Shown one piece after another: positions 28,001 through 36,663 of a stretch of DNA of 64,000 nt. The stretch spans positions 1-64,000 of the forward strand of contig JAIXKK010000066.1 in assembly GCA_026954325.1 (NCBI GenBank), read 5' to 3'. Below the pieces are notes generated by a model. That model made no database searches and was not told where the DNA came from. It saw only the letters and a program-made list of their open reading frames with translations. The position numbers and the translations under genes are program-made. The first letter of the stretch is position 1, and each line of letters starts with the position of its first letter. The DNA comes from Bryobacterales bacterium (lineage in GTDB: Bacteria; Acidobacteriota; Terriglobia; Bryobacterales; Bryobacteraceae).

Positions 28001-28464
28001 ATGGACTGGAGCGCGAGGGGGAGTTCCGCCATCTGCCGGGGCGTGATGGTTCCGCCGATGGTGGGGCTTTCGGTCTTGACCAGCGAGGCTTCCCCGCTGA
28101 CCGTGACGCTCTGCTGCACCTCGCCAACCTGCAGTTGCGCGTTTACACGAACCGATTGGGAGGCGAGCACCTGAATGCCTGTGGTGCGGCTGCTCTGGAA
28201 ACCTTCGCGCGACACGGTTACGGTGTACACACCGGGTTGGAGATTGGGCACGGAGTAAGTTCCGGAGGCGTCGGCTTTCGCTTTCACGCTGATTCCGGTG
28301 CCTTCGTTAGTGACGGTGACTTGCGCTTCCGGCACGCCCGCGCCGCTGGAATCGCTTACCTGGCCGACAATCGAACTGGAGATGATCTGCGCCATGCCCG
28401 CCGAAACCAGCAGGACAAGCAGCGCGGAAAGCCAACAGACTGCGGTATGTAACTTAGTTTTCAC
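25048..28464 (-). CDS. Oar-like TonB-dependent outer-membrane receptor (receptor 1)
   Basis: This 1138-residue protein has a signal peptide (VCWLSALLVLLVSAGMAQ). A carboxypeptidase-regulatory-like domain follows (about 28-115, IVGQVSDSSGAGVPEAQVTV), then a plug-like region and a 22-strand-type barrel. The terminal phenylalanine (VIQVGARVFF) is a classic outer-membrane sorting feature. Barrel landmarks include PFVRNQFGVNIGGPIKKNKA. It starts at a GTG preceded by a GAGGGAG ribosome site. No SusD, TonB or ExbBD gene is adjacent, as is usual for Oar-type receptors. The ligand is unknown; large substrates such as polysaccharide or peptide are inferred from the family. Confidence 0.9.
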   Translation of the reverse strand: MKTKLHTAVCWLSALLVLLVSAGMAQIISSSIVGQVSDSSGAGVPEAQVTVTNEGTGISVKAKADASGTYSVPNLQPGVYTVTVSREGFQSSRTTGIQVLASQSVRVNAQLQVGEVQQSVTVSGEASLVKTESPTIGGTITPRQMAELPLALQSIDALMALVPGAQVSGSSPQTGGGTHWGSFNFTINGTQANDFGNGAGAYSYGMGMVSLPPVQSMQEFKVEAYNTNAEYRQLGTITMVTKSGANNFHGDAYELNQNKSLNANTFVNNANNRPRSPFVRNQFGVNIGGPIKKNKAFFFFDYAGLRNRTYTTPQLTIPGMAMRNGDFGALCSSYGSSGECSDPKGTQLYNPWTGNPFPFNKIPSNMITPQAQALNKFLPAPTQAVNNAGVPGAGVNFFGLNAAAQSMNSMDLRIDYNISNKDQLYGVYTRNIGDPFGVQQNYPSTYGQASNFGYKTFGYSLVETHTFSPTLLNDFRFAWFDHPNIRTGMNLDFDPTTLFPQLTPSPNRGLPTMNIGGYTGMFYDYGKGYYSHAFDMEWTDNITWVKGKHTFKFGAQTTTYKSYGPNPNAPLGTFSFNGQWTGNKGWPNQPTSQGNAYADFLLGAVNQSVTGLAGVFSGVYWNWDTEAYAQDTWQARRNLTIYYGVRYMYQTPWNWQNGYSTYWDPGTNRLALPQDSDTAVFPPVGASRAMFNAYNFTITKALGIPSRYMIGDKNNWGPRIGFAYRPFNDSRTVFRAGYGVYYNFNPAYVGGRDDILSPPWVGGLGGFAGSNFITQLPGKPSAPFVPDITFANPFPAALQAVAGASPNPTIYAMQRDFKNAAIQQWNATLEHQFNSDWAVRATYAGSQSHHLQWFFGDINVPRTQTPNVTTQNQRPYQPWAGILATRSGASQNFGQFQLGVTRRFSKGLLFQLEYAWTRSLDNLEAVGAPQNPNFPGLDYGNSSGIRRHSLVFNYMYELPFGRGRQFLGGINKVADAVIGGWQVSGITTYVTGPPFSVTFGVPSNYVGWWGGRADRVAGSDAYSGQGSGHDIISGVPWFNPSAFAPPTPWTWGNAARNSLFSPGSANWDISFAKNFPIRDRYRLQLRTDLFDAFNHFNLGGPTNAIADTRDGGLPNVNSGKILGGSGSRVIQVGARVFF

Positions 28465-28694
28465 TTTGAGACTCCCTCATATTCGAGACTCATGGGAACG
28501 GCGCGCCGTTTTGCGTCATCCGCCGCTACCCGGATTCCTGAATTGTACTATTTCCTCATGACATACGCCCCGAGCGCGTGTGAACCCGGATAAGAACTGA
28601 CAGCCGAAGTCCAGTAACAGGCAATAAGATCTGAATATTGTTTTGAGGTGAATGACAAGAAAGTTCCAGCGGCTCCTGTCGCACGTCCCTGATA

Positions 28695-30194
28695 ATGGAG
28701 AGGATGCAAGAAGTTCGTACGAGGTTTGCCCCCAGCCCCACCGGGTGGCTTCATATCGGCGGCGTCCGGACGGCGCTCTTCGAGATTTTATTCGCCCACC
28801 GGCACGGGGGGAAGGCGATTTTGAGGATCGACGACACGGACCGGCAGCGGCTGGCGCCCGGCGCGATCCAGGCCTTGATCGAGGACCTGAGCTGGGTGGG
28901 GTTGCATTTCGACGAGGGACCATCGGATGAGGAGATCGCCCTGGCGGATGAGGGGTACAAGGGCGGGTTCGGAATCGGAGGTCCGCTGAAGCCCTACGTT
29001 CAAAGCCAGCGGGTGGCGCGATATCAGGAAGTTTCGGAGGAGTTGATCCGCCTTGGGCACGCCTACCGGTGCGATTGCACGGCGGAGAGGCTCGAGAAGG
29101 AGCGGCAAGAGCAAACCGCGCGGCGGGAGGCCGTGGGCTATTCCGGCTATTGCCGCGGCCGGAACGTGCCCGCCAGTGTACCTCATGTGGTTCGCTTTCG
29201 GATTCCCGAGGACCGGGCGATTGTGCTGGCGGACGCGGTGAAAGGCGAGGTGCGATGGGAGCAGATCATCCTGCGGGATCCCGTATTGCTCAAAAGCGAC
29301 GGGTTTCCCACCTATCACCTGGCGACCGTGGCGGACGACCACGATATGAAGATTTCGCATGTGCTGCGCGCCGATGAATGGCTCTCCACGGCTCCGCTCC
29401 ACCTGTTGCTGTTCGAGGCGCTCGGATGGGAGGCGCCGGTGTTCGCGCATCTGCCGCCCGTGCTGGGGACGGACGGCAAGAAGCTTTCGAAACGGCATGG
29501 CGCGACGTTCCTGCGGACCTTTCGGGAGGCCGGCTACTTGCCGGAGGCGATATTAAACTTCATGGCGCTGATCGGCTGGTCGCCGGGGGAAGGGGAACAG
29601 GAGGAGATCTTCACTCTCGAAGAGCTGACGCGCAGGTTTTCTCTGGAGCGTGTGAACAACGCGGGCGGGGTGTTCTCCTACGAGAAGCTGAAGTGGATGA
29701 ACGGCGTGTACATCCGAAAGCTGGCGGCGGAGGAGTTGGAGGCGCGATTGCGGCCAATCCTGGTTGCAGCCGGTTTGCGGGTGGATGAAGAGAAACTGAT
29801 GCGCATCACGCCGCACATCCAGCAGCGGCTGGAGTTGCTGCCGGATGCCATTCCTCTTGTGGAGTTCCTGTTCAAGGAAGCCATCGAACGCGATTGGAGC
29901 GCCATGCTGAAGAAAGGCATGGACGCGGCGAAGGCGCGTGAAATCTGCGCGCGAGGGGCCGAGGCCCTGGCCGCGATAGAAGGGTTCGACGCCGCCTCCG
30001 CGGAAGCAGCATTGCGGAAGCTGGCGGAAGAGTCGGGTTTGGCGGCGGGGCCGGTGTTCACGGTGATACGAATCGCGGTCACCGGCCAGAAGGTAACACC
30101 GCCGCTGTTCGAATCCATTTATGCCCTGGGACAGGCGGAATCGGCGCAGAGGTTGCGGGAGACGGCGGAGTTGCTGGCCAAAGAGGTCCGTTAA
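28695..30194 (+). CDS. gltX: Glutamyl-tRNA synthetase
   Basis: This is a 499-residue class I aminoacyl-tRNA synthetase. The HIGH-type signature is in FAPSPTGWLHIGGVRTAL, and the KMSKS-type motif is GKKLSKRHGAT. A cysteine-containing insertion (CDCTAERLEKE, GYSGYCRG) resembles the zinc-binding insert of bacterial GluRS. It charges tRNA-Glu for translation and for the C5 tetrapyrrole route that uses hemL. The start could be ATG 28695 or ATG 28704. HipA toxins classically target this enzyme, and a HipA-like gene is present about 22 kb upstream. Its stop lies one base from the stop of the convergent glnS. Confidence 0.96.
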   Translation: MERMQEVRTRFAPSPTGWLHIGGVRTALFEILFAHRHGGKAILRIDDTDRQRLAPGAIQALIEDLSWVGLHFDEGPSDEEIALADEGYKGGFGIGGPLKPYVQSQRVARYQEVSEELIRLGHAYRCDCTAERLEKERQEQTARREAVGYSGYCRGRNVPASVPHVVRFRIPEDRAIVLADAVKGEVRWEQIILRDPVLLKSDGFPTYHLATVADDHDMKISHVLRADEWLSTAPLHLLLFEALGWEAPVFAHLPPVLGTDGKKLSKRHGATFLRTFREAGYLPEAILNFMALIGWSPGEGEQEEIFTLEELTRRFSLERVNNAGGVFSYEKLKWMNGVYIRKLAAEELEARLRPILVAAGLRVDEEKLMRITPHIQQRLELLPDAIPLVEFLFKEAIERDWSAMLKKGMDAAKAREICARGAEALAAIEGFDAASAEAALRKLAEESGLAAGPVFTVIRIAVTGQKVTPPLFESIYALGQAESAQRLRETAELLAKEVR

Positions 30195-30195
30195 G

Positions 30196-31917
30196 TCAAG
30201 GCCGCTTCTGGGATTTCTCGATCTTCGCCCAGGTATCCCGCAGGCCAACGGTGCGGTTGAAAATGAGCTTCCCGGGTGTCGAGTCCTTATCCACCGAGAA
30301 GTAGCCGAGACGCTCGAACTGGAAGCGGCTACCCGGCGCAAGGCGGACGCCGGGCTCGATCTTCGCGGCGCGCACCTGGAGCGAGTTTGGGTTGAGGCGC
30401 GCGGTGAAGTCGTCGCTTTCGTCCTGGCCGGCGGAATCTTCGGGAAGGAAGAGGTTGTCGTAGAGCCGCGCTTCGAAGTCCAGGGCGTGGGCCGCGGAGA
30501 CCCAATGGATGGTGGATTTCACCTTACGTCCGTCGGGCGCGTTGCCTCCGCGCGTGGCCGGGTCGTATTGGCAGCGGATTTCGACAATCTCGCCCGTGGA
30601 TGGGTCCTTCACCACTCCGGTGCAGGTGACCAGATAGGCGTAGCGCAGGCGAACTTCGCGGCCGAGGGCCAGACGGTAGTATTGCTTCGGCGGATCTTCG
30701 CGGAAGTCTTCGCGCTCGATGTAGAGAACTCTTGAAAAGGGCACGTTGCGGCTTCCCATGGAGGCGTCCTCGGGATTATTCACGGCATTCATCTGCTCGA
30801 CGAGGTCCTCCGGGTAGTTTTCGATGACGACGCGGATGGGGTCGAGGACGGCCATCACGCGAGGGGACCGGACGTTGAGATCTTCCCGAAGGCAATGTTC
30901 GAGCAGGGAGTACTCGACGATACCGTTGGTCTTTGAAACCCCGATGCGGCCGCAGAAGAGTCGAATGGCCTCCGGACTATAGCCACGGCGGCGGAGACCC
31001 GACAACGTGGGCATGCGGGGATCATCCCATCCGGCGACATGGCCCTTTTCGACCAGCATGAGCAGTTTGCGTTTGCTGAGGACTGTGTTGGTGAGGTTTA
31101 GGCGGTCAAACTCGATCTGCCGCGGATGGTGAATTCCCAACCGGTCCAGGTACCAATCGTAGAGCGGGCGGTGATCTTCGAACTCGAGGGTGCAGATGGA
31201 ATGGGTGATGCCCTCGATGGAATCGCTTTCGCCGTGGGTGAAATCGTACATCGGGTAGATGTTCCACTTGTCCCCGGTGCGGTGGTGCGAGGCATGCAGA
31301 ATGCGGTACATGACGGGATCGCGCATGTTGAAGTTGGGCGAAGCCATGTCAATTTTCGAGCGGAGGGTGCGGGCGCCGTCGGGGAACTCGCCGGCGCGCA
31401 TGCGCTCGAACAGGGCCAGGTTCTCTTCGACGGAGCGGTTGCGGTAGGGACTTTCCTTGCCGGGTTCCGTGGGCGTACCGCGGTATTCGCGAACCTGTTC
31501 GGCGGTCAGGTCGCAGACATAGGCATTGCCTTGTCTGATGAGTTGGACGGCCCATTCATAAAGCTGATCGAAATAATCGGAGGCGTAGAAGAGGCGATCG
31601 CCCCAGTCGAAGCCAAGCCAGCGGACGTCCTCGATGATCGACTCGACGTATTCCGTCTCTTCCTTGCATGGGTTCGTGTCATCAAAGCGGAGATTGCACT
31701 CTCCCCCGAACTCGATGGCCAGCCCGAAGTTGAGGCAGATGGATTTGGCATGGCCGATATGCAGATACCCGTTGGGCTCGGGAGGAAACCGGGTGCGTAC
31801 TTTCTTTCCAAACTTCCCGGATTCGTTGTCTTTCAGGATGATGTCCCGTATGAAATTGGAAGGCTGGGCCTGCTCCTCTTTGACGAGACTACCCGTATTT
31901 ACAGCGTCGCTGGACAT
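30196..31917 (-). CDS. glnS: Glutaminyl-tRNA synthetase
   Basis: The 573-residue class I synthetase shows the GlnRS form of the signatures. [20 protein letters not shown] holds the HIGH motif, [14 protein letters not shown] follows, and VLSKRKL stands for KMSKS. The C-terminal beta-barrel anticodon-binding domain starts near [16 protein letters not shown]. It charges tRNA-Gln directly, so this organism need not rely only on the amidotransferase route. The ATG at 31917 is chosen over an upstream in-frame start because the first 19 residues of the longer frame do not resemble the family. The gene is convergent with gltX and divided from receptor 2 by a terminator hairpin. Confidence 0.95.
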   Translation of the reverse strand: MSSDAVNTGSLVKEEQAQPSNFIRDIILKDNESGKFGKKVRTRFPPEPNGYLHIGHAKSICLNFGLAIEFGGECNLRFDDTNPCKEETEYVESIIEDVRWLGFDWGDRLFYASDYFDQLYEWAVQLIRQGNAYVCDLTAEQVREYRGTPTEPGKESPYRNRSVEENLALFERMRAGEFPDGARTLRSKIDMASPNFNMRDPVMYRILHASHHRTGDKWNIYPMYDFTHGESDSIEGITHSICTLEFEDHRPLYDWYLDRLGIHHPRQIEFDRLNLTNTVLSKRKLLMLVEKGHVAGWDDPRMPTLSGLRRRGYSPEAIRLFCGRIGVSKTNGIVEYSLLEHCLREDLNVRSPRVMAVLDPIRVVIENYPEDLVEQMNAVNNPEDASMGSRNVPFSRVLYIEREDFREDPPKQYYRLALGREVRLRYAYLVTCTGVVKDPSTGEIVEIRCQYDPATRGGNAPDGRKVKSTIHWVSAAHALDFEARLYDNLFLPEDSAGQDESDDFTARLNPNSLQVRAAKIEPGVRLAPGSRFQFERLGYFSVDKDSTPGKLIFNRTVGLRDTWAKIEKSQKRP

Positions 31918-31959
31918 GAAATCAGTATAGCCACGTGGGGTAGGCAGGCGAGAAACGAC

Positions 31960-31991
31960 GAAGGCCGGGTCCATGCCCGGACCCGGCCTTC
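31960..31991 (-). terminator. Strong hairpin terminator after receptor 2
   Basis: A perfect 13-bp stem (GAAGGCCGGGTCC pairing with GGACCCGGCCTTC) with a 6-base loop lies 20 bases past the receptor 2 stop. It is followed on the minus strand by GTCGTTTCTC. It separates receptor 2 from glnS, both read on the minus strand. Confidence 0.75.
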
Positions 31992-32010
31992 GCGCAATTA
32001 TGTCAGGGTG

Positions 32011-35000
32011 TCAGAACTGGAAGCGCAGCGTGTACTGCATCTCGCGTCCGCGGTTGGTGACAGCCTGCGCCGTGGAGCGTCCAAACAGGGAGTTCCCCAC
32101 CGAAAGCACCGGGTTGGCCCACATCAGGGAGTTCGTCAGGTTGTAGGCCTCGAAGCGGAATTCGAGCTTATAGCGTTCCTTGATGGGGAAAATCTTCGAG
32201 ACGGTTCCATCCAGGTTCCAGAAGATGGGTCCGGTGATATTGCTGTACTGGTATGGATTGGTGCGCGGAGTGAAGGGGGTCGGCACCTTGAAAGCAGCCG
32301 CGTTGAACCACAGGGCGGGGCCGGGGTTGCTGATCTCCGGATTACCCACCACATCGGCCTGCGGGAAACGCAGGAACTCGCCGGAGCGGTAGGTGTAGAT
32401 GCCGCTGAACTGCCAACCGCCGATGATTCCATTGAGCACGGGATGCATTGCGGAGCCGATCTTGCGGCCCTTGCCGACCGGCAGGTCGTAAGTGCCGGCG
32501 ACGGTGGCGCGGTGGCGGGCATTGTTCGAGCCGAGCCAGAAGACCTGGTTGACGTAGGTCTGTGGATCGTTGAAGTAGGCTTCGTTTCTCTCCTGGTTGT
32601 AGTTGTAGGCAAACAGGATGCTGGCGCCGGCGGCGTAGGTCCGCTGCACGCGCAACTGGAGCGCCTGGTAACGACCGCGCCAGTCGCCGACGTTGTTCAT
32701 GGTGAGGGTACTGTACTGCGGATAGGGGAGCAGGAGCCTGCCCCTGGTTACCGTAGCCTGATTGCGCAGATCTCCCGGAAAGACATCCCGGGTGAGGTAG
32801 TTGAAGAATGGATTCGAGATATTCTGCGAGAGTTGGGCTTTATAGGTGTAGCCAAGGTTGGGATCCGCCATGTTCATGGGTACATCGTGCGGCACGTAGC
32901 GGCCGAAATTCATGAACCAGGTGGCGTCCACCTTGAACTGGCCGGGAATCTCCCGCATGATCGTGAAGTTGACGCGGTCGTTGACCTGGGGATGATAGTC
33001 CTGGCTGGGCCAGTTGGCGGGGTTCCCGACATTTGTGAAGGCACCCAGTGTTTTGCCGATGGGCAATTGGAGAGGGTTCGAATCGGCTGGGAAAGGATTC
33101 GACAGGTAGGCCTGCGGGCGGCCTTCGACCATGGGGAGCGGGTTGGAAGTCTGGCTGAAGCCCGGGCACCAGGTGCAGGCTGCCAGGGTGTTGGCCCCGC
33201 CAACGGCATTGCCCGCAACCACGGGCACGACGTAGCGGGCGAAGCCGATGTTCAACGCCGTCTTGTCGTTCACGCGGAACGCCATGCCGAGCCTGGGGAG
33301 GAAGATGTGCTTCGGCGTGGTCCAGGCTTTACGATTGTTGCTGTCGGTGAACACCCAGGCTCCGTTGTACTTGGGAGTGGAGAGGGCAAGCAGGTCAGAG
33401 GGGATCACCGGCGGCGACTTCTGGATGGCTGGGTTGGGAACGCTCAAGTCGAGATAGCGCGAGAAGATGTCGTGGTCATCGTAAGGGCCGGATTCCCATT
33501 CGTGCCGCAAGCCGATGTTGATCGTCAGGCGGCGGCTGACTTTCCAGTCGTCATGAATGAAGGTGCCGATGAAAGGCGCGCGCATGGTCTGGAACGGATA
33601 TCCGCGGGCTACCGAGTTATTGTCGACCACGCCCAGAAGGAACGACGCGTAGGCGTCGCCCGAGAGAGCGGTGTCCGGCGACAGGTAGGTGTTCGCGGTC
33701 GAGGTGGGATAGAAGTTCCAGTTCATGAGGTTCGGGAAGATTCCGATTCCCACGTGATAGCGGTACTCCGCTCCGACTTTGATGTAGTGCGAACCCCGCT
33801 GGTGGGACGCCTTGCCGCTGAACGAATAGTGATGCGGATGCTGGTACCAGTAGCTACCCTTGCCGAAAGTGGAAGCAGTCTGGCCGTTGACAATCACGTT
33901 CGGGTAGTAGACCAGAGGCATGTCTTTGACGTAGGGAGTATACCAGGGGTTGTTGGGCCAGAACTGGGCCAGGCCCTTTTCACCGACGGCATATTCGGGC
34001 GCGGAGTAGTCGTCCTCGAGCATCGCGTAGCTGGCGCGGAAATTCAGGACGGTTCGCGGAGACATGGTGTAGACGGCATCGCCGGCGATGTTGCGCGAGT
34101 TCATGATGCCGCCGTTGTCGTTGGGCATGGCGCGCGAATTGTTGGGGGTGTAGTTGCCCTGGTCGAGGGTGGTGCGGAATTGGGAGTACCGTCCGAACAC
34201 CTTCAGCTTGTCGGTGATCATCCAGTCGGTCTTGTCGGAAAAATTGGCGTTCTTCATCGGCCAGGGGTAAGAAGCCTTGAAGTTGTTTGAGCCGCTCAAG
34301 TCGTCGCCGGGGTTGTTCGGTCCCCAGATATCCTGCATGATGCGCTTGGAAGTGGGGTCGATTCTGCTCGCCGGGATGATGTTGCCGCCGAAGGGTTGGC
34401 GAGTGGCGGTGTTGGTCGCCACGTTGAGGACGGTGGTTACCGGATCGAAGATGGTACGCAGAGTGCCGGTACGGGTGAGGGACCTCGAGTAATCGCCGTT
34501 ACGCTCGAGGTCGGTGGGCATGGTGCGGATGGCATCGCGCGGTTCCTTCGTGCGCCAGCCTTCGTAGGTCACGAAAGTGAACAGTTTGTTCTTCTTGATG
34601 GGTCCGCCGACCGTGCCGCCCCAGATATGGTTGCGGACGAAGTTCCGCGTACGCGTGATGGGATTCACCACCGCATTCAGAGAAGGATTTCTGCCGAAGT
34701 AATAAGCGGTTCCATGGATTTCATTGGTTCCCGATTTCATCGAGACCGAAAGCGTGCCGCCGGCGGAGTGGCCGAATTCGGCATCCACCGAGTTCTGCTG
34801 GATGGAGAACTCCTGGACGGCGTCCATGGGCGGCGCGTAGGAGCCTTTGGGTCCGATTTGCAGCGGCGCTCCGTCAAGCAGCAGGTCGTTCTTGGTGGAC
34901 GTACTTCCGCCGACATCCATTTGTGAGGAAGACCACATAAAAAACGGATTCTTTTCCGCCGTGTAGCGGCTGACGACGGCGGGGTCGAGCAGCGCCAGGG

Positions 35001-35451
35001 TGAACGGGTTGCGCGCTTTGACCGGCAGATCCATGAGCATCTTGCGGTCGATGGTCAACTCGCGGGTGGAGGTGTTGAATTGCAGAGATACGGCTTGGGC
35101 GGAGACATTGATGGTTTCGACAACCGCGCCGGGTTTCAACTGAAAATTCACCGTGACGTCGGCGCGTGTCTGGACGAGGACGCCCTCCTGCGACTGGGTG
35201 GAAAAGCCGGCGAGTTCCGAGGTGACGACATAGGTGCCCGGTTCGACGTTGTCGAAGAGGTAGGCTCCGTTGTCTCCGGTGGTCCGGGTGGCGGTGACAC
35301 CGGTTCCCGTGTTGCGGATGGTGACTTTGGCTCCGACGATGGCGGCGTCGGTTGAATCTGTAACGATGCCCTGCAGCTTGGCCCGGAAATCCTGGGCGAA
35401 CGCGGCATGGAAAGCAAGTAAAAGGGCAATTATGAATTGGACTGCCTTCAT
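32011..35451 (-). CDS. Oar-like TonB-dependent outer-membrane receptor (receptor 2)
   Basis: The 1146-residue receptor begins MKAVQFIIALLLAFHAAFAQ (signal peptide). A carboxypeptidase-regulatory domain follows (LQGIVTDSTDAAIVGAKVTI), then a plug with DVGGSTSTKNDLLLDGAPLQ. A long barrel ends in MQYTLRFQF, with the terminal Phe. The start at 35451 is fixed by an excellent ribosome site, AGGGAGGAACTTT, directly upstream of the ATG. An upstream in-frame start 10 codons earlier is less likely. A clear sigma-70-type promoter lies just upstream and a strong terminator hairpin downstream, so it is a single-gene transcription unit. The ligand is unknown. Confidence 0.9.
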   Translation of the reverse strand: MKAVQFIIALLLAFHAAFAQDFRAKLQGIVTDSTDAAIVGAKVTIRNTGTGVTATRTTGDNGAYLFDNVEPGTYVVTSELAGFSTQSQEGVLVQTRADVTVNFQLKPGAVVETINVSAQAVSLQFNTSTRELTIDRKMLMDLPVKARNPFTLALLDPAVVSRYTAEKNPFFMWSSSQMDVGGSTSTKNDLLLDGAPLQIGPKGSYAPPMDAVQEFSIQQNSVDAEFGHSAGGTLSVSMKSGTNEIHGTAYYFGRNPSLNAVVNPITRTRNFVRNHIWGGTVGGPIKKNKLFTFVTYEGWRTKEPRDAIRTMPTDLERNGDYSRSLTRTGTLRTIFDPVTTVLNVATNTATRQPFGGNIIPASRIDPTSKRIMQDIWGPNNPGDDLSGSNNFKASYPWPMKNANFSDKTDWMITDKLKVFGRYSQFRTTLDQGNYTPNNSRAMPNDNGGIMNSRNIAGDAVYTMSPRTVLNFRASYAMLEDDYSAPEYAVGEKGLAQFWPNNPWYTPYVKDMPLVYYPNVIVNGQTASTFGKGSYWYQHPHHYSFSGKASHQRGSHYIKVGAEYRYHVGIGIFPNLMNWNFYPTSTANTYLSPDTALSGDAYASFLLGVVDNNSVARGYPFQTMRAPFIGTFIHDDWKVSRRLTINIGLRHEWESGPYDDHDIFSRYLDLSVPNPAIQKSPPVIPSDLLALSTPKYNGAWVFTDSNNRKAWTTPKHIFLPRLGMAFRVNDKTALNIGFARYVVPVVAGNAVGGANTLAACTWCPGFSQTSNPLPMVEGRPQAYLSNPFPADSNPLQLPIGKTLGAFTNVGNPANWPSQDYHPQVNDRVNFTIMREIPGQFKVDATWFMNFGRYVPHDVPMNMADPNLGYTYKAQLSQNISNPFFNYLTRDVFPGDLRNQATVTRGRLLLPYPQYSTLTMNNVGDWRGRYQALQLRVQRTYAAGASILFAYNYNQERNEAYFNDPQTYVNQVFWLGSNNARHRATVAGTYDLPVGKGRKIGSAMHPVLNGIIGGWQFSGIYTYRSGEFLRFPQADVVGNPEISNPGPALWFNAAAFKVPTPFTPRTNPYQYSNITGPIFWNLDGTVSKIFPIKERYKLEFRFEAYNLTNSLMWANPVLSVGNSLFGRSTAQAVTNRGREMQYTLRFQF

Positions 35452-35480
35452 AAAGTTCCTCCCTGAAGTGAGTTTTATCA

Positions 35481-35509
35481 ACTCTATGACGTGCGGAGGG
35501 CGATGTCAA
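35481..35509 (-). promoter_or_regulatory. Sigma-70-type promoter of receptor 2
   Basis: On the minus strand TTGACA (35509-35504) is followed after exactly 17 bases by TAGAGT (35486-35481). The ATG of receptor 2 lies 30 bases further on, after an AGGGAGGAA ribosome site. The -35 box is a perfect consensus match and the -10 box matches at four of six positions. Confidence 0.65.
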
Positions 35510-35543
35510 GAGTTTAATCGATAAACCGTTCGTCTAACAGCCT

Positions 35544-35870
35544 TTACTGGTAGGAAGCCAAGCGAATCGTGGCCTGCTCATAGGTCAACACCCCGAAGTC
35601 CAGCCCCGGCGCCGTAAAGCGGCCGGTATCGGTGAAGGGAGCGGCGCCGACGCCAAGCAGACCGCCGGGCATCGACTGATCCCCAAGAGCAAACGTATCC
35701 GACTTGGGAAGGCTCGAGAGGACCCACGCGGGTATGGTGAACTTGCCGGCGGCAACCTTCTCCGCGCAGAGAAAACCACCCACCACCTGCTGATTGGCGG
35801 AGAGCCCGGCAATGAGCGCGAACTCCTTATTTATCGTGTGGGCGGCCCGGAAGGCGCTACCGAGGGTGGC
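35544..35870 (-). pseudogene. C-terminal remnant of a Solibacter-type secreted protein
   Basis: An open frame without a convincing start reads FRGATLGSAFRAAHTINKEF, then ALIAGLSANQQVVGGF. It ends with FTIPAWVLSSLPKSD and GRFTAPGLDFGVLTYEQATI before RLASYQ and a stop. This FT-P-A-VL-LP ... GLDxGxxxY pattern resembles the C-termini of large secreted proteins in the Solibacter group. An in-frame TGA occurs a few codons upstream, so only the last 100 or so residues survive. It lies back to back with another remnant and is probably a decayed gene. Confidence 0.45.
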
Positions 35871-36002
35871 GCCACGAAACCGATTATCCGCCGGTCATTC
35901 CGTCCGTAGACGCTGAAGTTGTTACGATCAGGCCGCGTCATGCGTCCCGCTCATGACGACTATCGGCGCGTTCTTCAAATGAGAAGCGCGGCGCGGATAT
36001 AA

Positions 36003-36497
36003 ATCTACTTTACCGATCCGGCGCATCATCGGGTGTGGTTTATCGACGCAAGCGGCCGGAAGCGGGTGGCGCATGAGGGAATCGCCTTTCCCAACGGCGT
36101 GCGGTTGTCGCCGGACCAGGCGTTCCTGATGGTGGCGGACACGGCAAGCCGGTGGGTGTGGTCGTTCCGCGTCCAGGCGGATGGCTCACTTGTTGATGGC
36201 ATGCCATTCTACCGGTTGGAGACTCCCGATGAAGTCGAGTCGGGGCCGCCGCGAAGCGGGGCGGATGGGTTTACGGTGGACACCGGCGGATATCTGTACA
36301 TCGCCACGAAACTGGGGATCCAGATTGCCGATCCGATCGGGCGCGTGGTGGGCATTTTGAACAAGCCGCGGAGCGCGGATCCGTCGAACGTGGTGTTCGG
36401 AGGGGCGGACATGCAGACGTTGTACGTGACCACGAGGGACAAGGTGTACCGGCGCGCGGTGCGGCGCAAGGGGGCGCCTCCGAGGCCGAGGTTGTAG
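36003..36497 (+). pseudogene. 5'-truncated SMP-30/gluconolactonase-like gene
   Basis: The frame opens right after a TAA (36000-36002) and reads IYFTDPAHHRVWFIDASGRK. It then has IAFPNGVRLSPDQAFLMVAD (the conserved Asn-Gly of SMP-30 propellers), GADGFTVDTGGYLYIATKLG (conserved Asp), and NVVFGGADMQTLYVTTRDKVYR. This is the last half of an SMP-30/gluconolactonase beta-propeller of about 300 residues; only 164 codons remain. The family normally hydrolyses sugar lactones using a metal at the propeller centre, and one metal-binding side is missing here. A GTG at 36033 could start a short product, but a functional enzyme is unlikely. Confidence 0.6.
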
Positions 36498-36663
36498 GGA
36501 TAACTCACCGCCGGCGGGCGGGTCTTTCAGGTTCAAAGAATGCGCGAGGAACCGGGCGCGGCCGCTGATGGCTGTCAGGTCATTGATGTCCTGGCCGGCG
36601 CCGTAGGGTTCTCCACGCTCGGCATAAATGCCGAAGGGAGAGTGGTAGTGAGAAGATGAAAAG

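Noticed and set aside
31126..34290. A 1054-codon plus-strand open frame
   Set aside because: It is antisense to glnS and receptor 2, both strongly supported, and has no recognisable domain. Long antisense frames are expected in high-GC DNA.
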